Of a DNA stretch of 64,000 nucleotides, positions 25,201 through 40,200 are shown piece after piece (the stretch's first letter is position 1; every line of letters begins with the position of its first letter). Origin of the DNA: Euwallacea fornicatus (lineage: Eukaryota > Arthropoda > Insecta > Coleoptera > Curculionidae); the NCBI RefSeq assembly GCF_040115645.1, contig NC_089564.1:1426001-1490000 (forward strand). Direction: 5' to 3'. The translations under genes and the position numbers were made by a program. The notes beneath the pieces were generated by a model, which worked only from the letters and a program-made list of their open reading frames with translations, had not been told where the DNA came from and ran no database searches.

Positions 25201-28200
25201 AATAAATTAGAACAGAATGATTGATCAGAATAAAATATTATAGACAACTTGTTCGATGGTGACAAGTAGCATTCGTCTGCATTATTTGTTTATTCAAGTG
25301 TTGGTTTAAAACTTTTTAAAAAGAAGTAAAATTGCAAATTAATACGTAAAATGTAGGAGGAAAAAACACGACAAAGTGTTTCATTTTAGCTGTAGTCCTT
25401 ATTGTCTAATTAGAAGGATTTGACCCTCGCAGCTTCTTTCCTTGAACAAATAATGTAAGAACTTTGAGAGGAAAAGCGTGTCGGGGTTGAAGTGAAAGAG
25501 TAATCCCTGACTACATGAGAATCTCGCAGCTGGATATCCGGGAGGTGAGATTATAGCCCTGAATCGCTTTTATATCAGTGTTACAACTTATTTAGGTAAG
25601 AGCAAATATGTTATTAATATTTATGGAAATTTTTTTACAAAGGGCGTTCTCAGCGACAAGCTAAAATTGGTTTCAAGATGCGAATAAATCAGAAAATAGT
25701 GGCGGGAACGTTCCATATTCGCCAGTTCTTGCAAGCGATTAAAATTGAAAAATATGCAGAACGTAGCGGTACGCTCTGAGAAACTCTAGATTTCGATATA
25801 TCGCAAAATAACAGAATGCCTACTACACAGGGTGCTTGTTTTCCCGAACTTTAAAGTTTGATCTAATGTTTTTCCGCCCGATTTTTTCATAGGTGCTTCC
25901 CATCGCTACTAATTGAAATAAGCCCCCTCAGGAGGGACTATTTAGCCAAGACGAATGTCCTCCTTGCAAACGGTGCTATCATCGTTTCGTGGAGATGGGC
26001 AGACGTTGGTTTTCTCTAACTCTCATGGAAAAGCATCTCCTGCGGTCACCATCGTGGAAAGCAAGTAAGCAGTAATAATTCTCACTGTTACCATGAGCGA
26101 ACCCATTTCCGCAACTCTCTTCTACAAAAAGAAAATGCCGAGAAAGGTCTTGTCCGGTGGTACCTTTCACGTGCATTGGATCAGTGTCTCGCGCACGTTT
26201 CATAAACGTTCGATCTCATATATCTAAATGAGCACCGTTTCCCAGACTTTTGCGGTAAAAAGCTATAATTCGGTCCATGTTATACTAATATTTACGGACA
26301 TGAGAACATTGCTTTTAAGTTTTCTTGGGTTTATTAAAGTAACCTTAGTCGAACTGCCTAGAAGGCGCACTTTTACGCTAGTTAGCCCCAAAAATCCTTA
26401 TTAGAAGTAAGTCAAGTCTTTCTCGTAGGAAAAATGGTTTCAATCCGTCTTGGCTATATGAATTAAAATGATAGAAATATTAAATTGCCTGTTGTGTAGA
26501 ATCGCATCATTCGTTCAGTTCAATTTTCCAGGTTTTCAGTCGTGGTTCTGAAATCTTCCGCCGCAAAGAAAATTTCGGTTGCAAACGATGTCCGCAGATC
26601 ATCTGCGTTTTAGAACCTCCTAAAGACGTCAACTTCCTAAAAAGAACTTCCTTTTCTAACTAATTCGGTGGTCGTAAAACTCCCAAACCTTGATCCCTCT
26701 AAAAAAAGCAACCGAAGCTATAAAATCAATATTCCAAATCCAAAGCCGCCGATAAGCCGTAAAGTGGCCATCAATTTGCATTTTCAACTACTTACGGTTT
26801 AGGGCACACTTTCCCTGTGAGATAGAGTGTCAGAAGCGCCCCACGGGGTTCTCAATGATTGACTTAAAATTAAGTTTGAAAACACGATGATGTGATAAAC
26901 TCGCCTTATTTATCTCAGAATAACATATCAGCCAATAAAATTACTGATCATAGAAAAAAAACAATTTGGAAACTGATATATTCTACGTGTCTCTTGTTCG
27001 TTAATTTCCACTAACCTGCGGAAAATTTACTTTACCGCACTCGTTTGCATGAGAGTACTAGGCATCTGCTTACGTTCCTCTTCCACTTACGACTAATATT
27101 ATTCGCATTAGCACTTACCTTTCAACCCCACTTAGCCGAGGATGTCTGTACTTTTTGGACAACAGCAGCCCTCCACCCCAAGCAGCCTGAAACCGTTTTC
27201 GGCTTATTACTCATGACATAAACCAATGAACTCAACTCACGTCAACGTGTAACCACATTCCGTATTTATCACAAATATCGGCCACCTCATTGATGGGGTC
27301 AAACGCTCCCAACACGGTGGTCCCAGAAGTAACGCAAACGAAGAATGGAATATGACCTATAAAGTTACCATTAGTGACTGTCTTCAATGATTGAAGTAGG
27401 GAATTGCCTTTAGCTTTCCGATCTATGACTAGTCGTTCCAGTTCAGTAGTAATCATCCTCCCGTTCTCGTCAGACGGTACCATGACACAATTATCAGTTC
27501 CCAGACCGCATATCGACGCACAAGATTTTACACTGTAATGACTCTAAGGAAAAAAAGCAAGTAAAGTACCGATGCTCATTGGAAATACGCATTGAACTAA
27601 GAGACTCACTTGATCTGAAGTGAACATAACAAGTTGTCCTTGTATGGTTGCTATGCCCTTTTCCTTGTAATTGGGAAACATTTTATGTCGGGCAGCCAGA
27701 AAAGCGTAAAGGTTCGAAATTGATCCACCTTAAATAAAAAATACAATTGCAGAACAATACAATTGCAGAGCGATACAATTGCAATGTAGAGTTCGCTTTC
27801 GGGACATGTTGGTTTGCTGTCGCCCTTGTTGGAACATTACCTGGGGCCAAAATAGAGTCTCCGTTCCTCCAACTTCCTCCTATGATCTCTCTCATATGGG
27901 TCATAACCACATTCTCCATAAGAATAAATACAGGAGCGATCTCGTAGGTGAACATGTTGGTATTTGCTGTTGCGGTCAGCCACTCCCCTGCCATGGATAC
28001 CAGGTCTAGGCCGCATGAGAGCTGATTGAAAAATCGTGGGTGTCCTGTAACATCAAAATATTTCGTTTCGAAATATTCCATTCGAGTGTTTTTGAATGGG
28101 AAAGGAACCAAGATTGTCTTCTCTTGTCTAGTAAGGCAAAGTGAGTTCAGGATGGTCAAATTGGAACGATTGTCTTTCATCATTCATCATCATCATTGTC

Positions 28201-31200
28201 TGAATTTTTTTCAGTTTTGGACAAAATAGCTTTGATATCCCTCTAGGTACGTCTTATCCACAACGGGGTTTCTGAAAGATTCCCTTTTATTATATTTTTC
28301 TTTCTAATTACAACAAAGCGCGAGCAATTTATCTTTTATTAATCTAGGGATAGATAACGTACGGGTCCGTCCCGTCAAAGCTCTAAGTTCTTTTCAGAAG
28401 TCTTACGTCGATCATCTACACGTTCCGACTGCGTGAAGTACAAAAACTATGCAATCTCTCGTAATCCATTCATACAAAGCAGGAAAAATGAAAAATGCTT
28501 TGGAGTGTACAGGCTTATACAACAAAGGCATCAAAACGGTGCCATTTCACGGGTCTGTTGCCAAATAAAAAGCCGAGATCGTACACGTCAGAAGCATCTG
28601 TTTAAACGAAAAGACGTAATAACAGAGAGTTGTTGCACGTCCAGATTTTCCAGGATGGAATTTCCAAGAATAGTACATTGGACGACGTCAGGACACGTTG
28701 TAACGGTCATATTTAAAGGTCACAATTTGATGATTTTTGAAAACATTTTTGGTTCCGTCAAGGTGCTCCTTAATGTCTTGCTAATATTTCAGGGCGTGGT
28801 TCCTGAAAGCATTTTATGAACAAAAAGTCATAAGACCATTTCTCCACATCTCCGCAACGGTCCACATCTTTATCTACAGAGTGTTGACATTTTTCCGTTA
28901 AAAACGTTATTTTAAAATTTTTCAGATGCTGCCTTCAATTTTGGAGTATGTTAGTAGGACATGAAATCTAGTATTTTAATAAGAAAAGTAATTTTATTGC
29001 TCAACCAGTCGCATCTCAACATACATATCTTAAGATGTTGTTTACGAAAAAAGTAGTGCGCCACTGATATTTTTCGCGGGAATAGTTTTTTCTGATCAGG
29101 CTGGTCGATTCTGCATGGAAAAAGTCTCTTGTAATAGACGATGAAATATATAATAGTTAATATATTGTAAAATAATAACTTATAGTAAACTCCTAAAATG
29201 AACAAATTAATTAAGACGATCTTTATTGTTTGAATCAAGAACGACTCGTCTCACGAGAAAAGCCTGAGAGATCTTTTTCACTTAGAATTAACTTGCCCAA
29301 TCAGAAAAAATATTTTCGCGAAAAAAGGTCAGTCGCATACCACTTTTCTTCAAATAATATCCGAGGACTCATGTGCAAGGACGTCACTGGTTGAGCAATA
29401 AAATTACTTTTATTATTAAAATACCGGATTTCATGTTCCATTAACACACACCAAAATTGAAAGTAACACCTAAAGTAGTTTGTGAGAAATTAAAAAATAA
29501 CGACTTGAAAAGAAAAAATTGAAACACCCTGTAGCTAAAACTTGCAACCGTTGCGGACGTATGTCCATGTAAACTTTTCATTATAAAATTACCTGTGCAG
29601 TTACATTCTGAAATATTAGCACGATATTAAGGAACATCCTGTATAAGAACTTAACGAATTGAATCTTCACATGCATGATTTTTCAATATTGCGGGAAAAA
29701 GAGCATTTGCGATAGAATTAGATGTGAGAAGGTTTTCTCCATAGGAATTTGTGTAAGCTTTGCTTATGATATTCATAAAATGAAAAAGTTGACACATTGC
29801 GGGTCTGAAAGAGTTAAGAAATTTTCATTATGTGCGAAAAAGACGAAAAAGCGGGAGGGGAATAGTATTTTTAAAGAGGCCTAACAAGGCTCTATGCTGT
29901 AGTTGTCATACTCATTAAACAACTTCTTCAGGACCTTCGCGAATTTAAGCAAAAAAATGGTTGACGAATCGTGTCTGTAGAGTGATTCATGATGAGCTTA
30001 CATAGGAGCAATAAAAGCTAAACAAACTCTCCTCATATTTTCTTTCACTCGGGAATTTTAAGGGAGTAAAGTAAGACAAAAGAAAACATGTAAAAAGGGG
30101 CTAACGAAACCCTAATTGAAGAGACATATTAATTCAACATTTTTTCCATAATTTTATTGTTTACAGGCAACCACTTCATATCTCCTGAGTTGCTAACAAT
30201 TACTGAAAACTACTGAAGAATGATGTGTGAGGATGGACTCAGGAGGAGCGTTTTTTTCTAATTTTTATCTCTTTAAAAGTATAAATAAAGGCAAAAACAG
30301 ATGCGATGTCGCTAAACAAAAATATGAAGAGCACTAGGAAATGATCCTAATGAGGACGGTTTTCAGATCATTTTTTTTTCATCAATTCGCATTATTACTG
30401 GTCAATTGGTTGCGTTGGTTTAAAGAAAATTTCTGACATGTAAATATCATCTGTAGAACTTACTGCTCAAACGCTCTGCGAAATATCCTAAAAAAATAAT
30501 TATATATACAGGGATGAGGGCTGAGAATTTTGATTATCCGCTCTTTCTCGCTCAAAGGGATATCGTTTACATTTTTTTATTATTTTGTTTAAAAATAACG
30601 CCTCACACGCAGTGAGAAGTTGCTTGAGCGGAGGAATTGCGCATTCTTCTTCCTTATAAATAACTTAGAATAACTTCCAATTTCGTCATTGGATTAGGAC
30701 TCTGGTTAACGTTCCATTGACAATTCTACTATTAAACAGCGAAATGACAGTTTTGACATAAGTCGCGATGCTTAAAAATTGAATCAAAAGCGATTGACAC
30801 TTGATCATAACCTGTATTTTTTAAAATTTATTATCTATGCTGATCTGCGTTTGTTGTTTGATTTCACCCTTTTTTGCATGTGTTAGTGATTAACTTTTCG
30901 TGTTCATTAGACGAGAGTAAGTATCCCCTGTTTTTATGAGCATATGCGTATCGTAAGTTATTCGTTCACATTATTATCATAAGAATTCCTAACCTCACCC
31001 ATCTGTCAAGGTCGGCCACTTTCATTCATTCAAGGATAAACTTCTGCTTTCTATAGTGATCCGTGATTTTTACTAAGTTGAAGTAACATACACATCAGCA
31101 AACTGCACAACTGACAAAAATATGAAGGATCAGAGCCATATACTGAAACGATCTGAAGTATGGGTGCGGCTTGAGTATAGATTGAATGTTTCCTTCGCAA

Positions 31201-34200
31201 TTAAAACCACAAGACGCCTGCCAAAAATTCGATTCACCTCGATTTGCCCCGTAAGTCCAATGAGCCAAAAGCGATTCATGACAACTTATGGTGCGAAAAC
31301 TCCATAATTTGATAATACAGGTGAGCACTTGGGCGTCATCCGTGATGATGATGTTGGCAGGGAAGTAAAGGACAAAAAGAGAGGATTTGAGTATTCCACT
31401 CTTCGACATACCACGATCTGGGGCTGAATGCACAAACACTTAAACAAATATTAAAAGTAAGTGTCGGTTTTGCCAATGAATTGTTCGCACACGTGTACAT
31501 TTAGATGGTTTCCGGGTTCCCACATTTCCACACACTTTACCCTAAGTCGAAGAAACGAAGGTGTTTCATAGAATTCCATACAGTCTGAGTAACAGCGAGT
31601 GCTCATGTCTAATGTGTCGACAGTATCACGCAACTTGTAGTAATTTAACGATGAGAGGAAAAGTGTTGGAAACTACATTTTTACGGCAAAATACCACTTT
31701 CCATTTTCTTTATTTGCCCTGCGGAAACTCCACTTGGGGCACTGACTCAGTGGAGTGAATGAACAGGCCGTAAGCCCCATTCCTGACAGACTGCGCGTCG
31801 GGACAATCCCGACTTAGGCGGATTACGGAAGCACCCGGCTCCCGGCTATTAGCCAGCTCCTGTAGCAATTATTTTAGTCTCATCTTGCTGATGCAAACTG
31901 ACGTTTATGAGCCAATTGCCCCGTTGGGAATCGACATATTTACCAACAAGGGTATTTGAATTAAGGTTTTCAAATTAATTGCAGATTGGTTTAAAACAAC
32001 CTTCTCTGCAAGCGAGTATGCAATAAAGTAAGTTTGTCGCACGCATTTAAGGGCTGCTTAACTGCCTACGTATGCAATTTTGCGATACTTGGAAAACCAA
32101 AAGGATTTCGTGATATTATGAAATAATATTCGGTAAGAGAGCATCATGGCCAGCTGTACACTCTATCTAATATGAAAAAGCCAGAATGGGAATTTCAGAA
32201 GGGGTAATGGATACTTAGATTTATTCAGCAAAAATCAGCAAATTAAAGGCCAATAGGCCTTAAATTTAGATTAATTAACGTTCTATGACTCCATTTTCAT
32301 CTATCACAGAAATGCAGAGGCTGATGTAAACTTTAATCGCAAGCTGCTAATTTGGTGGACTTCCCCATTAGACTGGAAATGATTTTTATCAACCTTTACT
32401 GCGAAGAGAAGTGCCCGACCTGACATATAGATGGCGATTTTTTGTTAAAAATTTTCCAATATCACATATTGTGGTGAAAATTCACAAAACTGGTACTGAA
32501 AAATCTTCAGCTAAAGTTGCGCGAGTTAGCAGACATGATAGGCATTTCAAAAAGTAATGAGCTGGAACGATTGGATATGAGAAAGGTGTGGGCAAGATGA
32601 ACAAAAACGTCGCCATGAGGATCTTTCGATGGAGCACTGGGTAACGTTTCGCAACAATAAAGGCGAGTTTTTTCGTCCATGCATCGAAAATCAATGATCG
32701 GACGATATCATACAAAATTATTGCAGCGTTTGAGCGAAGAAATCAGGAAAAGACGATCGCATTTGGCGACATAGAAAGTCTTGTTTCATCAAGGCAACGC
32801 TTCAGTTCACACTTCCGCCACCGCGATGGCCAAAATCAGTCAACTTGGTTTCGAAGTTTCTCCACGCCCACCCTATTCGCCAGATTTAGCCCCCTCAGAT
32901 TATTTTCATTTCCAAACTTGAAAAAATTGCTCGGTGGAAAGAGATTTACCAATAATGAAGAAATGGAGCTCGAGGTCGACACCTATTTTGAGAAATTCGG
33001 AACTTCTTACTAAAAACTGGGCATAGAAACTATAAGACATCACCGGCAAAGTGGCTCAATCTTAAAAGAGACTATCTGGAGAAATAGTGATATATGTTCC
33101 ATTTTTTTTTAGTGTTAGGTCGGGTACTTCTGGGGCCATCCTCGTAAAACACTATCGTGGTCTATGCTACAATCAGAAACCAATCACACCTATTCGCTTA
33201 TAGCATTAACATTAAAACGCCTATTTTAAATCAATTTTCGGCTCCCCCAAAAATTAACACGATTTTCTCACCCCAAACGCACGTCAATTCAAAGTGGTGT
33301 AATTAAGAGCACTCAGTCTTCCCCCATTTGATCCCCGCGGCTGCAGCCGGTATCCCACGCCGGATTAAAAACTCCCCCTATATCCCATAAAGTTCGGGAA
33401 TGCGTATTTTATAGATTATTTGGGTCGCTGACGTAGACGGCATCTGAAAAAATCTTCTGGATAATCTGAAGGGGAGAGAGTCTTAAAAAATCTGGAATGT
33501 GCACTTTTCTCCAGCAGGATTTACCGGCATGCATCTTAACAATAGGAGAATAACCGATAAATAATATGAAAAATAATACGAAACTTGCTCCTGTCATTCC
33601 AGACTGAGTAGGAAATCTGTCGATTTTTTGGAATTAATAGAGCTAGCCCTAATTTTTGTGACACTTTCCATCACCTGCCTGGGGTAGATGAGCACCTTAC
33701 CTCTTTTTCCTGATCTTTATGTGATAGTGCATTCTATTCAATACCTGCCTAGAACGTCATGTTGCATCCACTTTCGAATTTGGAAGGATATCAATTGTCC
33801 TCGAGAAATAATTTCCTGCTGTGTGAGGCAAAACTCTCCCCTTAGAACTTCTGAAGTGGGATTCAATTGGCACGTGCCCGCTCATCACAAGAAAACACCA
33901 ATATTTGATTATGTTGGTGGAGACATAAAAGACCACTGATTGCGTTTAAACCCTTCGAGGGATACTGTATAAGCCACCCTAACATTATCTCTCCATACCA
34001 ACTTGCCTTTCTGGCCAGCCTCAATTCAATTTTCCAATCTCTGAATGCTCCTAATTGCAGAAATCTTGCCAATAATAATTCATCCCCGGTACTTCTTTTT
34101 TGGATTATTTTCAGAAATTGAAGGTAACTACTAAAGGGACCATGAGCCGATGACGATAATTTCAAATGTACAAGGTGACTCAATACCGAATAGCGTATTC

Positions 34201-37200
34201 ATGTTTATTTTGCATTGTATTGCAATTTTGCATACTTGCAATGTTTTGTAAAATTTAACAACCCTAATTTCGCCCTTGAGAAAGTTCGCTACACCTTTGA
34301 TAGGATATAGATATCATCACTAAAATAAGGGCCAAAATAAATCTTGGGCAAAATTATGACACGAAGATGAATTTCTTCACAATATGGCGAATGAAGTTCC
34401 TGCTAATTGGACAATTTTGAGTGTATTTTGTAATTCCGTTTGTTTCGACTAAAATTATAAAATTCCAAAGTTTTCAAACAGTAAAATTATTCGCATACAA
34501 ATGACGCCAAACCCTCTACTGCTATTTATTTATTTCTCCGGAATCGAACAGAACCTCCACCTCAACCCAGCCCCAAGTCGTTAACTCTTAATAAACTCAC
34601 TGTTGGGCGCAAATAGGCCCAATCTCTGAATAACTTACTGTTTGGAACATGATATCATGGTCACATGCGAAAAGAACTGACACACAATCCGGGCAGTTTT
34701 ATCAGGATGCTACAGTTTCTGTATTATTGCTTTTCTGGACACGCGAAGTTATCTTCCAGATAAAGTTGCCAGGACTGTGAACTACCGTTCCTTAAAAAAA
34801 TAATTTATATGTTCGCACCGTCTTCAGTTTTCTCTCGGACTATAACTTTTTTCCCGTTTCTAGTTTCTTTTGATGTTTTCCCCAATGATGGGATTGCGGC
34901 TAATCTCATAGTCCTCGTGTCTGAAGAGGGGCCCCTTCAGTGCAGGCATGCGTAAGTAACATCTTTGTTTCAAGTCCACTGACATTCAATTATTCTGAGC
35001 AATAGCCCGGGATAATGGCAGATTGATAGCTCGGATCTTGTGGATTGCGATGTTTTGATGGCAGTTTTTCGAGCGGTAAAATGCTTCCGCTCAAGTCTGG
35101 TCGAAATTCTGACGATCGATGGCAGTTATAGTTTGTAGTGCGAATCTTTGCATGCGCGTCATACGTACGAATCCTAAGCATCAAATCGACCCAAAGCCGA
35201 CGTAAAGTACGACCAGTGGCGTCTTAGAAACCGTAAGCTTTTGCATTGAAATAAAAAGCTGGTATAATAAAGCCAAGTACATAATGAGGAGATGAATTAC
35301 TATTGATGTATGAACTGATGAACTAAACATCAGAGAAATAAAGTCAAAATCGCGAAAGCCGTTTTTAGTTAAACGGAAGGCAGTGAAGTCGTTAACATAC
35401 ATTGTCGCTCCTCTGATTTTACTAGAATTGTTATAAATAACAGAACGTGTTTACTTTCAATAACTTTGACCGTCAATAGCGCCTAAACGAGAAACTTTTT
35501 AACCAAATTTTAACGTATTGACCCAGATAATTTCATGATACTATTTTTGATACTGATTTTCGAGAAACCCTGTATAAACACTCGTGTCGTCTAATTTACA
35601 CAAAAAAACATACAGTTTAATCCGCGTTTGAGACCTCACACATTTCAAAGAGTTCATGAGACTATTTTCAATCCCAACTTCAACCCTCCCTTACGACACG
35701 ACAGTGTTTACTTTCATATTGCGAGTGGCTTGTAATTCAATGATAATATGTTATCTACCCTCGAGCAGATTGCGGCTGGAATATTAACGAAGGGGGGGTG
35801 CATCTTTTTACTTCCTGTGCACATAAATTTTCCAGATTATTTGATGCGATTTAAACTTGTTGATAGGGCTTAAATCAAAGAATTATGTTAACTTCTTCCA
35901 GCCGTTCAACCTCGAAAATTAGCTTTAAACCCCTTTGGAAACCATATTCCAACTAGCAGAAGAAAGTAACGGGGATATCTTGCCGTTAACGTATCCTGCC
36001 TCTATTGTAAAAAAAAAAGGCGAAAAGATTTCAGTTTATATCGACTCCCTGAAGGCACAAGAGTCTTTTTAACTGGTAGATAGGCCCCTATCTTAATAGA
36101 ATCGGTGGGTTGTACATTGTATCGATGCTGACAAAATAAATAGATGTTATAACTGAATATGTGTCAGATGGAGGGTTGGCCATTAAGGGCCTATTGAACA
36201 CTGTGGGAGATATGTCGGAGGATACATTTCCTGCAAAGACTTCCAGCTTTCGCTTCCTGCAAGAATATTTTTAGTTGGTATAACGTACAAAGGGCTCGAT
36301 AACACTGCAGGGAGATCTTCTACATTGATTGGTTGTAGGTACGTGAAGTGCAGTAATTAGCAGTAAGTCCAACGGACGTGCCCGATGCGAGATTTTTTTC
36401 TTACATGGTCTATTTAGAAAAACAGTCGAAAGCTCCCTAGATGAAATGGTCGTTACTGATTTAAAGATATTTAAATATTACATTAAGCTACGAATAGACA
36501 GGGTTGGTCGGTACATTTAGACAGTGCTTACTACTTTTGTTAGACACATACAGGGTGTCTCAGTAACTCTGTTACAAGGCGATATCTCCGTTATGGTTAG
36601 AGCTACTCGAAAATGTTTCGGGGACAAATCGTTTGGTATGATGTTTTTGCCACTTCGGGTTACGCCGGAGGTCAATGTGAACTTCACTACTTCAAATGGA
36701 ATACCCTGTATATTTTTGCATCGTTAGATTCCACACATTAAAGTGGATCTGTATATATACAGCCTGTCCGGTTTTCGTTGGACAGCGGCTGTGTCTCGGC
36801 AAGTAGAGCAAGTAGCAACTTCGGACAAAAAAAAATTTATTTCTAATGTGACTATGAGAAATCTCTGGAAAATATTTTCAGCTTCGTGAGATCACCGTAA
36901 GGGGGCGTAGTAGGAACGGTAGTTCCTTAAAATCGACAAATCTATTCTAAGTAACTAGTTAAGTAATACATTTTAATTTACTATCAATAAGATTACATCA
37001 TTCTGAAACTTTTTTGTTCCACACATAATTTCAGAACTTGCATAATAAAAGTGGGGGAAGGCGATGACTCATTTTAAGTTCAAACTATCATATCTCTGTT
37101 TCTAATTATCCGATTTCAGTTATTCTGTATTTCATTGTGAGCGTTTCAATATTCTTTTTCGTTTTTGACTTATTGATAAATAACTGAATTGAAATGCGCC

Positions 37201-40200
37201 TTTCGGGAGAAGTGTAGGTTTTTTAAAGCTTTACGAGATGGGCTTATGAAAATAATATAGCTCCATTTGATTTATTAAAGAAAAATGAAAAAAACCGCTA
37301 TTACCTGAAAGAATGCCCTCTAGCGATTTTGCTCTGGACTATGGATTTTTGGTTGCTCTACTTACCGAGATACAGCCGCTGTCCAACGAAAACCGGACAG
37401 GCTGTATGTATATAGCCAGAAAATAATGAATACATCTTTATTTCCTAGTTTAAACATCATATATTAGCATTTAACTTAGCTGTTTTTGCGATATTTGCAT
37501 TCCATTTAATAATCGGGACTACATTGTTTTCCCAAATCGCAATTACTCTAAATAAACAAATGGAACGAACGCCATTAAAAGTATTATTTATTAATTTATT
37601 ATTTTATCATTGGAACTAATAAATTAATTTCGAACTAACTAAAAAACGGTATTTTCAATAAATAATTTGCAAAAATTTTAAATTCATAAAAATGTGGCAA
37701 TCGAATAAATCTTAATTGGCGGCAACTGCAGTATAGAGAAACAATATAATAAACAATAAATATACATAACACATAATAAAATACCTCAAACTTTTAAGGC
37801 CGCGTGTAGTTCTGAGACTTGACATTAAACAAATTTGTAAAATCCTCTTACCTGTTTTTACTTGATATTTCAAAGTCGTGGCGCAATCGTTGACCAGTTG
37901 TTGCAGGGGAACCCCATGGTCCGGCACTCGCAAATCCAGCAACTTCTGCATTTCCTCGGGGTGATGGAAATCCAATATTTTCTCATTACGATCGTTAGTG
38001 GACTTTATAAAGTCCAGAAGGACGTCAACCACTTTCTGTAGAAATTCCCTCGTTTGGGCCTCGTTCTCAGTTTTGTAAGGAAGAATGTCTAAAATTTGAA
38101 TATGAATTAGATTCTATAAACGTTTGGTAGACGATTATTGGAAATTTAGCTTTTGTTCGTTTCCTTAACGTTAAAATAAAACTTTCTAATGTCTAAACTA
38201 CGTTCTAACATCAGTTCTTTATTGTTGAAAAAGGTATGCTTTACCATAACTTGATGGTGGCCGAAAAATCCGGATGGGCATTTATAAAACTGAGTAGGAA
38301 AGTGGTACAATGATGGATAAAGACAAAGACTAACCAATTTCAACAATAAACTAAAATGTACACTTCTAGGTTTGCAATGATGGTATGTATAAATGACAAT
38401 TTTCATTATTTATTATCTGACACAAGTTTGCAGTTGATATTGCAGCATATTCTTGAAAAAGGCAGCCTTATAGTATTATTTGTCATCACCATATAACCCA
38501 GCGAAAAGCACGAAATTTGACTACAGTTTTGTGTAAGGAAAAAAACAAAGTAAAATCAGCGTTCGTTTCACTTTTTCCGAAGGCGAAACTTAGCTACGAG
38601 GGTAACCCAGAAGTACTCGACCTCACATGAAAAAAAAATCAGAAAATATTACATTATTGGTCAACACAGTCTCCTTTGAGATTGGCACTTCCCAGCTATG
38701 TTCTATGGCTTGTATACGCTATTTGTAGTAAGAAGCTTTCAGGGATTCAAAATAGGCATCAACCGCGGACCCCTCTTCCATATCGGCAAATTTCTTTCCA
38801 CCGAGCCATCTTTTCAAGTTTGGATCTGGAAAATAATCTGGGGGGGTTAAATCTGGCGTATAGAGTGGACGAAGAACAAGTTGATTCATTTTGGCCATCG
38901 CGATGACGGAAGCGTGGACTGACGCGTTGTCTTGTCGAAACAAGACATTATTTTCCGCCAAATGCGGTCTGTTTTTCCCAACTTCTCCCCTCAAACGCCA
39001 CAATAAATTTGTTTAATATTCCACATTTATTGTCTTTCTTTCAGGGAGGTAATCAATACAGATTATCCCACGTGCATCCCAAAAGCTGGCGCCATTACCT
39101 TTTTTGCAGATCGAACGATTTTCTCCTTCTTTGGAACCGATTCACCCCTTTGAGTCCATTTTTCTGATTACTCCTTTCATCTCGAGCGTGAAACTATGGA
39201 TCCGTGATTCGTCCATGGATATGAATATACGCAAAAATTCAGCTTTGTTGCTGTGAGACTTAGCCGAACGTTCCCTAGCAACATCCTTGCGGCCCTATTT
39301 TTGTTAATTTTGCGCGCAGGTTTCTCGTATTCAATTTTTCGGTTAAAATTCAATGTAGTGATTTCTCAAGTGGTCAGATTTGGAGTGTCACTGGGTCGAC
39401 CACTTCGGAGTACGTCTTGGCAGGTAGTACGATCGCTTTTAAACTCTGCCATCCAGCATGTTAAGGTCGTCAACGAATTCCTCCACAGTAGAATCTAACT
39501 GCGCCTGGATGTTGGATAGACCAAGACCTTTGATATGAGAGTATTGAATCACGCATCGATGAGTAATTCTTTTTAGTATTTTTTTCCAGTTACGCCATAA
39601 CTTTCCAACGAATTAAAATCGGAAATTTGAAAACGATTAACAATTGAACATTTGAGTTTTTTACACTTGTTTTTCATGTACAATGCGCTCCTGAAGAGTG
39701 GCGTAGTCATTAATATCGCCCTGTATAAATGCCAGTAATGAAATCGATAACGTACATATAAAGGAAACTAGTATTCGCTAATTAAACGCACTTCAGCCTT
39801 CTCAAAATTCACTGTATGCCATTAAGGAACTCGGTCTTGGTCGTGATAGCTTCGCTTACAGAAAATTCCAACATGATCGGCTTGAAGTGCTCTGCATGAT
39901 CATCATCCAACAACAGCAGTCAATAGAACTTCCCCAGTAATTTCAGGATTGGATGATCATGAAAAACTTTGAAATTCAAAAAAGAACTTGACAACGAAGC
40001 TTCGTTAACTCGTCCTGAGCAAACCTCAATATAGTATTATTACTCGTATTTTTAGTAAGTTTGTTGTTCTGCTTGGATATCCAATAAATGTTTATTATTT
40101 GCATAATATTAGGTATGTGGTCGCCCATCTCTATGGATTAAGTTTCTATGGTGAGTCGTACTTATGTTCGAACGCGAACAACATACGAAAAAGTTCAATT

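Larger units (their letters stand above)
28045..37851 (-). other. Gad1 intron 2 (9.8 kb), repeat-rich
   Basis: Between exons 3 and 2. It holds a foldback MITE (28875-29533), a dead mariner (32398-33146) and two MITEs side by side (36549-36710 and 36758-37406). Solo repeat ends lie near 29636 and 35565. Open frames such as 28433-28819 (+), 31095-31439 (-) and 33863-34183 (-) have no recognisable product. Confidence 0.6.

Noticed and set aside
28433..28819. 128-aa open frame on the plus strand in a Gad1 intron
   Set aside because: No recognisable family and no supporting gene structure; random in length for this much sequence.
31095..31439. 114-aa open frame on the minus strand
   Set aside because: No motif or homology seen; within an intron of repeats.
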